Positions 6,730 to 14,655 of a stretch of 39,793 bases of DNA are shown here, piece after piece. Numbering within the stretch: position 1 is the stretch's first letter; every line of letters starts with the position of its first letter. The notes under the pieces are model-generated. The model made no database searches, was not told the DNA's origin, and saw only the letters and a program-made list of their open reading frames with translations. The stretch covers positions 1-39,793 of the forward strand of contig CAKUKM010000020.1 in the NCBI GenBank assembly GCA_934663595.1, written 5' to 3'. Both the position numbers and the translations under genes were made by a program. Source of the DNA: an uncultured Clostridia bacterium (lineage in GTDB: Bacteria > Bacillota > Clostridia > Christensenellales > Aristaeellaceae).

Positions 6730-7650
6730 ATGGAACTGAGTAATCTGCTGAGCGCCATGCCGGGCGCAATCGCGCAGGGGCTGATCTGGGGAATCATGGC
6801 CATCGGCGTGTTTATCACCTACAAGGTACTGGATTTCGCGGATCTGACCGTGGACGGAACGATGGCGACGGGCGGCGCGGTGTTCGTGATGCTGATGCTG
6901 GCGGGCTGGAACCTGTATCTGGCGCTGCTGGTCGCGGTGCTCGCGGGCATGGTCGCCGGGCTGATTACCGGTCTGTTCCATTCGGCAATGGGCATTCCTG
7001 CGATCCTCTCCGGCATTTTGACGCAGCTTTCGCTGTATTCGATCAACCTCTGGATCATGGGCTATCGCGCCAATCAGGGCATCAACGTAAACAAATACGC
7101 GCTTCTGGTGAGCTCGCGCAACGTGCGCGCCATGAACCTGCAGAACCCGATCTTCGTGATGCTGATCATCATGGCATTGCTGATCGCAGCGCTGTACTGG
7201 TTCTTCGGAACGGAGCTGGGCTGCTCGCTGCGCGCCACCGGCGCAAACGCCGCCATGGCCCGCGCGCAGGGCATCAACACCAGCCGGGCCAAGATTCTTG
7301 GCCTGATGATTTCCAACGGCATCGTCGCGCTCGCGTCCGCGCTGTTTTCGCAGTATCAGGGCTCGGTCGACATCAACATGGGCCGCGGCGCGATCGTCAT
7401 CGGCCTGGCGGCGGTGATCATCAGCGAGGTCGTGTTCGGAAAGCTGTTTAAGAATTTCGCGCTGAAGCTCGCGGGCGTGGGCCTGGGCGCGGTGATTTAC
7501 TATATCGTGATTCAGGTCGTGCTGTGGCTGGGTCTGAACACGAATCTCTTGAAGCTCCTTTCCGCGCTGGTGGTCGCGATGTTCCTCGCGATCCCGTACT
7601 GGAAGAGCAAGGTGCGCCCGCACGCGAAGGGAGGCCGCGTCCATGCTTGA
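6730..7650 (+). CDS. ABC importer permease, TrpY-like
   Basis: Integral membrane permease of the BPD_transp_2 (LivH/LivM-like) type, 306 aa. It has about eight hydrophobic segments, beginning IAQGLIWGIMAIGVFITYKVL, and the DFADLTVDGTMATGGA stretch typical of this subfamily. A ribosome site GGGGAGG lies at 6718-6724. It overlaps the ATPase start by 8 bases, indicating translational coupling. It is closely similar in pattern to the permease at 10412 (DIADMTTDGCFVLGAAV at the matching position). The substrate is predicted to be an aromatic amino acid, from context only. Confidence 0.88.
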   Translation: MELSNLLSAMPGAIAQGLIWGIMAIGVFITYKVLDFADLTVDGTMATGGAVFVMLMLAGWNLYLALLVAVLAGMVAGLITGLFHSAMGIPAILSGILTQLSLYSINLWIMGYRANQGINVNKYALLVSSRNVRAMNLQNPIFVMLIIMALLIAALYWFFGTELGCSLRATGANAAMARAQGINTSRAKILGLMISNGIVALASALFSQYQGSVDINMGRGAIVIGLAAVIISEVVFGKLFKNFALKLAGVGLGAVIYYIVIQVVLWLGLNTNLLKLLSALVVAMFLAIPYWKSKVRPHAKGGRVHA

Positions 7651-8437
7651 GGCAACGAATCTGAAAAAGACGTTTAACGCCCACACGATCAACGAAAAAA
7701 TCGCGCTGAACGGCGTAAATCTCCGCCTGAACGACGAGGATTTCGTGACCGTAATCGGCGGCAACGGCGCGGGCAAATCCACGATTTTAAACGCGCTGGC
7801 CGGCGTATGGCCGGTGGACGAGGGCAAAATCACCATCGACGGAACCGACGTGACCCCGCTGTGCGAGCACAAGCGCGCCGCGCTGATCGGCCGCGTATTT
7901 CAGGACCCGATGACCGGCACCGCCGCGAACATGCAGATCGAGGAAAACCTCGCGCTGGCGCTGCGCCGCGGGCAGAGGCGCGGGCTGAAAATCGGCATCA
8001 CCCGCGCGGAGCGCGAAATGTATCGCGAGCGCCTGAGCACGCTGGGGCTGGGCCTCGAGGATCGGCTGACGGCAAAGGTCGGCCTGCTTTCCGGCGGCCA
8101 GCGCCAGGCGCTGACGCTGCTGATGGCGACGCTGAAAAAGCCGAAGCTGCTTTTGCTGGACGAGCACACCGCGGCGCTCGATCCGCGCACGGCGGACAAG
8201 GTCTTAAAGCTCTCCGACCAGATCATTCGCGAAAATCATCTGATGACGCTGATGGTGACGCACAACATGCGCGACGCGATCGCCTATGGCAATCGCCTGA
8301 TCATGATGCACGAGGGCCGGATCATCCTGGACATTCGCGGCGAGGAGAAGAAGCAGCTGACCGTAAACGCGCTGCTGGAGCAGTTCGCAAAGGCGAGCGG
8401 CGACACCTTCGACAGCGACCGCGCGCTGCTGAGCTGA
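7643..8437 (+). CDS. ABC importer ATP-binding protein, TrpZ-like
   Basis: Cytoplasmic ATPase of the importer. The 264 residues contain Walker A GGNGAGKS (39-46), signature LSGGQRQALTLLMA, Walker B LLLLDEHTAALDP and the switch histidine in MVTHNMRDA. The DEHTAALDP variant is shared with the paralogue at 11316 and is characteristic of this small family. It starts inside the permease gene (8-base overlap) and is followed after 13 bases by a strong terminator, so it ends the operon. Confidence 0.9.
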   Translation: MLEATNLKKTFNAHTINEKIALNGVNLRLNDEDFVTVIGGNGAGKSTILNALAGVWPVDEGKITIDGTDVTPLCEHKRAALIGRVFQDPMTGTAANMQIEENLALALRRGQRRGLKIGITRAEREMYRERLSTLGLGLEDRLTAKVGLLSGGQRQALTLLMATLKKPKLLLLDEHTAALDPRTADKVLKLSDQIIRENHLMTLMVTHNMRDAIAYGNRLIMMHEGRIILDIRGEEKKQLTVNALLEQFAKASGDTFDSDRALLS

Positions 8438-8450
8438 GGGCCGGGCCGGA

Positions 8451-8481
8451 ATCTCCCGGAAAAAAATTCCGGGAGATTTTT
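8451..8481 (+). terminator. terminator of the first aromatic importer operon
   Basis: The 11-bp perfect stem 8451-8461/8467-8477, with a loop of five A, runs into five T (8477-8481). It separates the two importer operons, and the next promoter starts 12 bases later. Confidence 0.9.
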
Positions 8482-8492
8482 GAAAAAAGGGC

Positions 8493-8521
8493 TTGACAAC
8501 ACGTATTGCTTTGCGTATAAT
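8493..8521 (+). promoter_or_regulatory. trpXYZ promoter
   Basis: TTGACA at 8493-8498, a 17-base spacer and TATAAT at 8516-8521. The transcript should start near 8528, just ahead of the T-box. Confidence 0.88.
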
Positions 8522-8552
8522 ACACTCAACAATTGAATTACGCATTCAAACC

Positions 8553-8813
8553 TGCGACGAAGAGTAGTACCCGGCGCAACGCGCTTTCAGAGAGTCCCGG
8601 ATGGTGGAATCGGGATGGCGGTCAACCGGCGAATGGACTTCCGAGGGCGGATCGAACGGAGCAATCCCAGTAGAGACCGACGGGCTCCCACCCGTTATCC
8701 ATCGGGGCGCGTATGATGGTACGCGTAAGCGAGCGGACGTGGAAACGTCAATTTGGGTGGTATCGCAGAAGCAACCGGCTTTTGTCCCATGGTGGGATGA
8801 AGGTCGCTTTTTT
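8553..8813 (+). promoter_or_regulatory. T-box leader, tryptophan-specific (specifier UGG)
   Basis: The elements in order are GACGAAGAGTAGTAC (start of stem I), AGAGAG at 8589-8594, the specifier TGG at 8634-8636 placed exactly as AAC is in the asnB leader (one base before CTTCCGAG), and the T-box core GGGTGGTATCGC at 8755-8766. The final terminator hairpin uses about 8771-8776/8801-8807 with an inner GTCCCA/TGGGAT stem and ends in six T (8808-8813). Uncharged tRNA-Trp is predicted to allow read-through. T-boxes of Trp specificity upstream of trpXYZ-type transporters have been described in Firmicutes. Confidence 0.9.
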
Positions 8814-8875
8814 ATTTCCGAGGCCCGGCAAGCCCCGGTTCATCTGCCACCCGCAACATACAAGGAGGAAGACCC

Positions 8876-10345
8876 ATGAATACCCGCATCTTCAAAAAGG
8901 TTATCGCCATTCTCGCCGCCGTCGCGATGGTTTTCGCGCTGGCTGCCTGCTCCAAGACCTCCGCGCCGGAACCGACCGCCGCGCCGACCGAGGCCGTGAC
9001 CGAGGCCCCCACCGAAGCGCCGACCGAGGAACCGACCGAAGCCCCCACCGAGGAACCCACGGAAGCACCGACTGAGGCTCCGACGGAAGCACCGACCGAA
9101 GCCCCCACGGAAGCCCCCACTGAGGCTCCCACCGAAGCGCCGACCGAGGCTCCCACCGAGGAACCGACTGAAGCGCCCACGGAAGCGCCCGCCGCCACCG
9201 AGCTGGCCGCCGCGACTGCCGCCGCCGTCGTAACCGCCGAGGCAACTGAGGAAGTCACTGCGGAGCCGACCGAAGAGGTCACTGCGGAGCCGACTGAGGA
9301 AGTCACTGCCGAGCCGACCGAAGAGGTCACCGCGGAGCCGACTGAGGAAGTCACTGCCGAGCCGACCGAAGAGGTCACCGCGGAGCCGACTGAGGAAGTC
9401 ACCTCCGAGCCGACTGAGGAAGCGACGGACGCGCCTGCGGAGCCGGTGGTTTACAAGGTTGCGATCATCAAGCAGCTCGACCACGCGTCGCTGGATGAGA
9501 TTGCGAATGCGATTGCCGCGCGCCTGGATGCGATCGCCGCGGAAAACGGCGTGACGATTGAATACACGATCACGTCCGGCCAGGGCGATCAGACGGTTCT
9601 GAAGCAGCTGGCGGATCAGGCGATTGCGGATCAGGTCAACGCCATCATCCCGATCGCGACCACCGCCGCGCAGGTTGCCGCCGTGTCCGCCGAGGACAGC
9701 GCAACGCCCGTGGTATTCGCCGCGATTTCCGATCCCGAGGCCGCGAAGCTGACCGGCATCCCCTACGTGACCGGCACGAGCGACGCGCTGAACACCCGCT
9801 TCATCTTCGACATGATGCTCGCGCAGAATCCGGAAATGAAGAAGGTCGGCCTGCTGTACTCGCTGTCCGAGCCGAACTCCACCAGGCCGATCGCCGACGC
9901 GAAGGCGTATCTGGATGAAAAGGGCATTGCCTACGTCGAGCAGACCGCGAACACGAACGACGAGGTCGTCGCCGCCTCCTCCGCGCTGATTGCCGAGGAC
10001 GTGGACGCGATCTTCACTCCGACCGACAACGTGATCATGGCCGCGGAGCTGGCGATCTACGAATCCCTCGCCGACGCGGGCGTACCGCACTACACCGGCG
10101 CTGATTCGTTCGTGCGCAACGGCGCGTTTGCGACCTGCGGCGTGAACTACACCAAGCTCGGCGAATCCACCGCGGATCTGGCCTATCGCGCCATTACCGA
10201 GGGCATGGACGCCGTCGAGGACTACTACCTGATGGACGGCGGCATCATCACCGTGAACACCGAAACCGCTGAAAAGCTCGGCGTCGACCCGGCGATCTTC
10301 GCCGATATGGGCGAGCTGGTCGAAGTCGGCACCACGAAAGACTAA
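8876..10345 (+). CDS. trpX: tryptophan ABC importer binding lipoprotein with long PTE-rich linker
   Basis: Lipoprotein binding component of a predicted tryptophan importer. Residues 1-25 are a signal with lipobox L22-A-A-C25. Residues 26-190 are an extended low-complexity spacer: PTEA/PTEE four-residue repeats, then an Ala-rich stretch, then seven TEEVT(A/S)EP units. From residue 191 (VVYKVAIIKQLDHASLDE) the ABC_sub_bind fold runs to the end. At 489 aa it is about 165 residues longer than its paralogue at 5674, and the whole excess is the spacer. The ribosome site AAGGAGG lies just upstream of the ATG. Control by a UGG T-box gives the substrate prediction. The symbol follows the trpXYZ naming used for T-box(Trp) transporters; ligand binding itself cannot be read from the sequence. 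Confidence 0.87.
   Translation: MNTRIFKKVIAILAAVAMVFALAACSKTSAPEPTAAPTEAVTEAPTEAPTEEPTEAPTEEPTEAPTEAPTEAPTEAPTEAPTEAPTEAPTEAPTEEPTEAPTEAPAATELAAATAAAVVTAEATEEVTAEPTEEVTAEPTEEVTAEPTEEVTAEPTEEVTAEPTEEVTAEPTEEVTSEPTEEATDAPAEPVVYKVAIIKQLDHASLDEIANAIAARLDAIAAENGVTIEYTITSGQGDQTVLKQLADQAIADQVNAIIPIATTAAQVAAVSAEDSATPVVFAAISDPEAAKLTGIPYVTGTSDALNTRFIFDMMLAQNPEMKKVGLLYSLSEPNSTRPIADAKAYLDEKGIAYVEQTANTNDEVVAASSALIAEDVDAIFTPTDNVIMAAELAIYESLADAGVPHYTGADSFVRNGAFATCGVNYTKLGESTADLAYRAITEGMDAVEDYYLMDGGIITVNTETAEKLGVDPAIFADMGELVEVGTTKD
8976..9425 (+). repeat. in-frame coding repeats (12-bp and 24/48-bp units)
   Basis: From about 8976 to 9190 a 12-bp unit encodes PTEA or PTEE. From about 9244 to 9425 a 24-bp unit encodes TEEVTAEP. 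Successive 24-bp units alternate between two synonymous spellings (ACTGAGGAAGTC and ACCGAAGAGGTC at their starts), so the real period is 48 bp. This points to duplication of a two-unit block. Confidence 0.85.
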
Positions 10346-10357
10346 ATCATCTCCGAC

Positions 10358-10386
10358 GGGGAAGGGATCTCCCTTCCCCCGTTTTT
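10358..10386 (+). terminator. hairpin with T run between trpX and trpY
   Basis: GGGGAAGGG-ATCT-CCCTTCCCC (10358-10379) is followed by CG and five T. It sits between the binding protein and the permease, where a partial terminator would lower permease and ATPase expression relative to the binding protein. Confidence 0.75.
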
Positions 10387-10411
10387 CTGAATTGGAAGGG
10401 AGCGAAGCCAC

Positions 10412-11323
10412 TTGCTCATCATTGCGCAAACCGCCCTGGAGCTGGGCTTTCTGTACGCGCTGGTTGCGATGGCGCTGTTTTTAAGCTATCGCACGCTGGA
10501 CATCGCGGACATGACCACCGACGGCTGCTTCGTGCTGGGCGCGGCCGTTTCCGTAACGCTCGCGGCGGCGGGGCATCCGTTTCTGGCGATCCCTGCGGCA
10601 ATGGCGGCGGGCGCCTGCGCGGGCTATGTCACCGCGTTTCTGCAAACGCGGCTGGGCGTTCCGTCGATTCTGGCCGGCATCGTGACCAACACGGGGCTGT
10701 ACACCGTGAACCTCATGGCGATGGGCTGGAAATCGAACGCGAGCCTGCTGGGCGTGGATACGATCTTTTCGATGCTCAAAAAAACGCAGCTGTTCGGCGA
10801 CTGGTACGAGCTGGTCATCGCCGCGGGAATTACGCTGCTGGCGGCCGTGCTGCTCCGGCTGTTCCTGGCCACGCGCCTCGGCCTTTCCATTCGCGCCACG
10901 GGCGACAACCGCGATATGGTGCGCGCGTCGTCGCTGAATCCGGCGTTTACGGTAAGCGTCGGCCTCGCGATTTCAAACGCGCTCACGGCGCTGTCCGGCG
11001 CGATCGTCGGGCAATATCAGAAGACGGTGGACGTCAATTCCGGAACGGGCATCGTGGTCATCGGCCTCGCGTGCCTGATCATCGGCGAAACGGTGCTCGG
11101 CCGCCGCTCGGTCACGAAGGGCATCCTGGCCGCGATCGTCGGCTCGGTGATTTACCGATTCATCTATGCGATCGTGTTCTACACCCACATCGTGCCGGTG
11201 GACTGCTTAAAGCTCCTCACGGCGGCGATCGTCGCGCTGGCGATTTCCGCGCCCACGATCAAAAAATGGATTTCCCTCAAGCGGCGCATGGGCAATCACA
11301 GGGAGGGCGGAGAGAATGCTTGA
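10412..11323 (+). CDS. trpY: tryptophan ABC importer permease
   Basis: Polytopic permease of BPD_transp_2 type, 303 aa, with about eight hydrophobic segments. It is paralogous to the protein at 6730, for example TRLGVPSILAGIVTNTGLYTVN against AMGIPAILSGILTQLSLYSIN. The start is TTG at 10412, with GGAAGGGAG 10-18 bases upstream; no better ATG is in frame nearby. The stop overlaps the start of the ATPase gene by 8 bases, as in the first importer. Confidence 0.87.
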   Translation: MLIIAQTALELGFLYALVAMALFLSYRTLDIADMTTDGCFVLGAAVSVTLAAAGHPFLAIPAAMAAGACAGYVTAFLQTRLGVPSILAGIVTNTGLYTVNLMAMGWKSNASLLGVDTIFSMLKKTQLFGDWYELVIAAGITLLAAVLLRLFLATRLGLSIRATGDNRDMVRASSLNPAFTVSVGLAISNALTALSGAIVGQYQKTVDVNSGTGIVVIGLACLIIGETVLGRRSVTKGILAAIVGSVIYRFIYAIVFYTHIVPVDCLKLLTAAIVALAISAPTIKKWISLKRRMGNHREGGENA

Positions 11324-12110
11324 TCTGAAAAACGTATCCAAGACCTTCAATCCCGGCTCTCCGGACGAAAAGCGCGCGCTGGACGGCCTGACGCTGCACC
11401 TCGACCGCGGCGATTTCGTCACGATCGTCGGCTCCAACGGCGCGGGCAAATCCACGCTGTTCAACGCCATCGGCGGCAGCTTTTTCGTCGATACCGGTTC
11501 GGTTTCGCTCGGCGGGCGCGACATTACGTTCATGCCCGAGCACAATCGCAGCCGCGTGATCGGCCGGCTGTTTCAGGACCCGCTGCGCGGCACCGCGCCG
11601 CACATGACGATCGAGGAAAATCTGGCGCTGGCGTATCTGCGCTCGTCGCACGGAAGCCCGTTTAAGCGCACGTCCAAACGGGATCGCGAAATGTTTCGCG
11701 ATTGCCTCGCGCAGCTGGACATGGGGCTTGAAAACCGCATGCGCCAGCCGGTGGGCATGCTCTCCGGCGGACAGCGACAGGCGCTGACGCTCCTGATGGC
11801 CACGATGGTCACGCCGGAGCTGCTGCTGCTGGACGAGCACACCGCCGCGCTCGACCCCGGAACGGCCGAAAAGGTGCTCGAAATCACGAGCCGCACCGTT
11901 TCCGAGGGCCACATCACCTGCCTGATGATCACCCACAACATGCATCAGGCGCTCACGCTGGGCAATCGGACGCTGATGATGTCCGCCGGCAAAATCGTGC
12001 TGGACGTGTCCGGCCCGGAGCGCGCGGGCATGACGGTGGACGACCTGATCGCCCGCTTCAAAGCCGGCAGCGGCCAGGCCCTCGACAACGACCGGATTCT
12101 GCTTGCGTAG
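11316..12110 (+). CDS. trpZ: tryptophan ABC importer ATP-binding protein
   Basis: ABC ATPase of 264 aa, the same length as its paralogue at 7643. It has Walker A GSNGAGKS (39-46), signature LSGGQRQALTLLMA, Walker B LLLLDEHTAALDP and MITHNMHQA. A ribosome site GGAGGGCGGAGA precedes the ATG inside the end of trpY. It is the last gene of the T-box(Trp) operon and is closed by a UUCG-loop terminator 9 bases after the stop. Confidence 0.89.
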   Translation: MLDLKNVSKTFNPGSPDEKRALDGLTLHLDRGDFVTIVGSNGAGKSTLFNAIGGSFFVDTGSVSLGGRDITFMPEHNRSRVIGRLFQDPLRGTAPHMTIEENLALAYLRSSHGSPFKRTSKRDREMFRDCLAQLDMGLENRMRQPVGMLSGGQRQALTLLMATMVTPELLLLDEHTAALDPGTAEKVLEITSRTVSEGHITCLMITHNMHQALTLGNRTLMMSAGKIVLDVSGPERAGMTVDDLIARFKAGSGQALDNDRILLA

Positions 12111-12118
12111 AATTCTCC

Positions 12119-12140
12119 CCCCGCTTCGGCGGGGTTTTTT
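12119..12140 (+). terminator. trpXYZ terminator
   Basis: CCCCGC-TTCG-GCGGGG (12119-12134) is followed by six T. A UUCG-capped, compact intrinsic terminator. Confidence 0.93.
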
Positions 12141-12162
12141 CATGAATTAACCTCCCCCACCC

Positions 12163-12212
12163 TTGACACGGGGCGGGTTTGGTTTTATAATAAAACATGC
12201 GATTTAAATTGC
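12163..12212 (+). promoter_or_regulatory. promoter and possible operator of the TetR-ABC operon
   Basis: TTGACA (12163-12168), 17 bases, TATAAT (12186-12191). Just downstream, GCGATTTAAATTGC (12199-12212) is a near-perfect palindrome, and CGAAT/ATTCG occur as inverted repeats around 12219-12235. Either could be the operator for the adjacent TetR-type protein. The promoter is clear; the operator is a guess from symmetry and position. Confidence 0.7.
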
Positions 12213-12251
12213 ACGTTGCGAATCGATTGCATTCGAAAGGGAGCGGATATT

Positions 12252-12857
12252 ATGCCTCCGAAGCCGAAATTTACGCGGGAGCAAATCATTGCGGTCGGGC
12301 TGGATCTGGTGCGCGAGCGCGGACTGGAGGGACTGACGGCGCGCGAGGTGGGCGCTCGGCTGGGCGCGTCGGCGCGGCCGATTTTCACCGTATTTGAAAA
12401 CATGGAGGAACTGACGCGCGAGGTTTACGCCGCCGCGGCAAAGCGAATCGACGCGTATGCGGAGCGCGCGAGCGTTTACAACCCGCCGACGAAGCGCGCC
12501 GGCATGCAGATGGCGATGTTCGCGCGCGAGGAGCCGAAGCTGTTTCAGCTGATTCTGATGCGCGAAAACAAGAACGTGACCACGTCGGACGCGCTGTTTG
12601 AAAACCTCGGCCCCGCGGCGAAGGAGGCCATCGCGTCCATGCAGGCGCAGTACGCGCTGAATCCGGACGCAGCGCGAATGCTGTTTGAGCAGATCTGGAT
12701 CTTCACCTACGGCGTATCGGCGCTGTGCGCGACCGGCATGTGCCGCTTTACGGACGAGGAGCTGAGCGAAATGATCACGCGCGAATTCAGCGGAATTCTT
12801 TCGCAGATTCGCCGCGAAAACCCATCGGGAGGAAATGAAAATGCAGCCCATCATTGA
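12252..12857 (+). CDS. TetR/AcrR-family transcriptional regulator
   Basis: A 201-residue regulator. Residues about 8-55 form the TetR DNA-binding domain: FTREQIIAVGLDLVRERGLEGLTAREVGARLGASARPIFTVFENMEEL, here with S-A-R-P-I-F in the recognition-helix position. The C-terminal ligand/dimer domain is not further recognisable. The start at 12252 has AAAGGGAGCGG upstream at 12237-12246. It is the first gene of an operon with an ABC exporter, and its 3' end overlaps the ATPase start by 17 bases. Autoregulation and control of the exporter by an effector are likely for this arrangement, but the effector is unknown. Confidence 0.88.
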   Translation: MPPKPKFTREQIIAVGLDLVRERGLEGLTAREVGARLGASARPIFTVFENMEELTREVYAAAAKRIDAYAERASVYNPPTKRAGMQMAMFAREEPKLFQLILMRENKNVTTSDALFENLGPAAKEAIASMQAQYALNPDAARMLFEQIWIFTYGVSALCATGMCRFTDEELSEMITREFSGILSQIRRENPSGGNENAAHH

Positions 12858-13749
12858 AATTGACCATTTAAACAAATCCTTCGGCGACATTCGCGCCGTA
12901 AACGACCTTTCGTTTCAGGTGCGCCCGGGCGAGCTGTTTGCGTTTCTGGGCGTAAACGGCGCGGGCAAATCCACGACGATTTCGATTCTGTGCGGCCTGC
13001 TCAGGCAGGATTCCGGCGCGGTTCGCGTGTGCGGAGCGGAGGTTGACCGCGCGGGCGGCGCGCTTTCGCGGCGGCTGGGCGTGGTATTTCAGTCGTCGGT
13101 GCTGGATCAGGCGCTTACCGTGCGCGACAATCTTTCCAGCCGCGCGGCGCTTTACGGCATTTCCGGGAAGGCGCTGAAGGAGCGTCTGAACGCGCTGAGC
13201 GAAATGCTGGATTTAAAGCCGCTGATGAATCGCACGGTCGGCAAGCTGTCCGGCGGCCAGCGGCGGCGGATCGACATTGCGCGCGCGCTTCTGCATTCGC
13301 CGGAGATTCTGATTCTGGACGAGCCGACGACGGGCCTGGACCCGCAGACGCGCAAAATGATCTGGGACGCGGTGCGCTCCCTGCGCGAACAGGAGAACCT
13401 GACCGTTTTCCTGACCACGCATTACATGGAGGAAGCGGCGGACGCGGACTACGTGGTGATTCTCGACGCGGGCAAAATTGCGGCCGAGGGCACGCCGCTT
13501 CAGCTGAAAAACGCCTATACCGGCGATTTTGTGACGCTGTATCACGCGGACGAGGCGGCGGTGCGCGCGCTGGGCTATCCGGTGGAGGTATTGCCGGACG
13601 CGCTGCGCGTGGCGGTGCCGGATACGCGCGCGGTGACGGAGCTGATCGTGCAAAACCCGGCGCTGTTCAGCGATTACGAGGTCGTCAAGGGCCGCATGGA
13701 CGATGTTTTTCTGGCCGCAACGGGCAAAAATCTGCCCGCGGGCGCATAA
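12841..13749 (+). CDS. ABC exporter ATP-binding protein (DrrA-like)
   Basis: ATPase of an ABC-2 type exporter, 302 aa. It has Walker A GVNGAGKST, signature LSGGQRRRIDIARALL, Walker B ILILDEPTTGLDP, and the DrrA-type C-terminal extension after about residue 215. The ATG at 12841 is preferred because GGGAGG (12827-12832) is then 8 bases away; an ATG at 12835 is only 2 bases from it. It is in the same operon as the TetR gene and the membrane protein at 13762. The substrate is unknown; drug, peptide or lipid export are all possible for this family. Confidence 0.9.
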   Translation: MQPIIEIDHLNKSFGDIRAVNDLSFQVRPGELFAFLGVNGAGKSTTISILCGLLRQDSGAVRVCGAEVDRAGGALSRRLGVVFQSSVLDQALTVRDNLSSRAALYGISGKALKERLNALSEMLDLKPLMNRTVGKLSGGQRRRIDIARALLHSPEILILDEPTTGLDPQTRKMIWDAVRSLREQENLTVFLTTHYMEEAADADYVVILDAGKIAAEGTPLQLKNAYTGDFVTLYHADEAAVRALGYPVEVLPDALRVAVPDTRAVTELIVQNPALFSDYEVVKGRMDDVFLAATGKNLPAGA

Positions 13750-13761
13750 GGGGGCGTTTTT

Positions 13762-14652
13762 ATGACCGGGCTTTGCGCGCTGATTCGGCGCAATGTCAAG
13801 CTCTATTTCAAGGATAAGGGCATGTTTTTTACCTCGCTGATCACGCCGGCGATTCTGCTGGTGCTGTATGCGACGTTTCTGGGAAACGTATATCGCGATT
13901 CATTCGTTTCGGCGATGCCGGCGACGGTTTCCCTTCCGGAAAAGCTGATCAACGCGACCGTCGGCGGCCAGCTGGTTTCGTCGCTGCTCGCGGTCAGCTG
14001 CGTAACCGTCACCTTCTGCTGCAACATGCTGATGGTGCAGGACAAGGTCACCGGCGCGCGGCGCGATCTGAGCATGACGCCGGTGCGGCCGGCCGCGCTC
14101 GCGCTGGGCTATTATCTGGCCACGCTGGTTTCGTCCGTGCTGGTATGCCTGATTGCGTCGGGCGTTTGCCTTGCGTATCTCGCGCAGTCGGGCTGGTATA
14201 TGTCGGCGGGCGACGTTTTGAAGATGCTGCTGGACGCGCTTCTGCTGGTGCTGTTCGGCTCGGCGCTCTCCAGCGTAATCAACTTCTTCCTGTCGTCGCA
14301 GGGCCAGATTTCCGCGGTGGGCACGATCGTTTCCTCCGGCTACGGCTTCATCTGCGGCGCGTATATGCCGATTTCGAATTTCTCGGCGGGACTGCAGAAG
14401 GTGCTCTCGTTCCTGCCGGGCACGTATGGAACCAGCCTTTTGCGCAATCACGCGCTCGCGGGCGTATTTCGCGAGATGGAGAGCATCGGACTGCCGGCCG
14501 AGCTGCTGAAGGGCGTGCGCGATTCGATTGACTGCAATCTCTATTTCTTTTCCAGTCCCGTTTCCGAAAGCGGCATGTACGCGATCATGCTCGCCGGAAT
14601 CGCGGTGCTGCTGGGCGTATATGTGGCGCTGAACGCGCTGAAACGGAGGTAA
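13762..14652 (+). CDS. ABC-2 type exporter permease
   Basis: Membrane partner of the upstream ATPase, 296 aa. It has the ABC-2 layout: a cytoplasmic N-terminus (LIRRNVKLYFKDKGMFFTSLITPAILLVLYA), an extracytoplasmic loop after the first helix, then a block of five hydrophobic segments. GAYMPISNFSAGLQKVLSFLPGTYG is the conserved stretch before the last helix. An AAGGGGG ribosome site precedes the ATG, 12 bases after the ATPase stop. Its stop is 3 bases from the next gene. Confidence 0.88.
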   Translation: MTGLCALIRRNVKLYFKDKGMFFTSLITPAILLVLYATFLGNVYRDSFVSAMPATVSLPEKLINATVGGQLVSSLLAVSCVTVTFCCNMLMVQDKVTGARRDLSMTPVRPAALALGYYLATLVSSVLVCLIASGVCLAYLAQSGWYMSAGDVLKMLLDALLLVLFGSALSSVINFFLSSQGQISAVGTIVSSGYGFICGAYMPISNFSAGLQKVLSFLPGTYGTSLLRNHALAGVFREMESIGLPAELLKGVRDSIDCNLYFFSSPVSESGMYAIMLAGIAVLLGVYVALNALKRR

Positions 14653-14655
14653 ATC

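Noticed and set aside
5674..8437. Horizontally acquired island for the tandem importers
   Set aside because: Base composition and codon style look like the flanking housekeeping genes, and no integrase, repeats or tRNA edge are present; duplication in place is simpler.
8601..8879. Short plus-strand frame in the trpX leader, considered as a second leader peptide
   Set aside because: It runs through the T-box specifier and terminator, has no run of Trp codons, and the T-box explains control fully.
8976..9425. Possible CRISPR or minisatellite array
   Set aside because: Units are 12 and 24 bp, contiguous without spacers, and keep the reading frame of a lipoprotein linker.
8840..10429. Minus-strand frames opposite trpX, including one with GASVGSSVGAS-type repeats that looks like a surface protein
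   Set aside because: The repeats are the reverse complement of the PTE codons. The plus-strand frame has a signal peptide, lipobox and a known domain.
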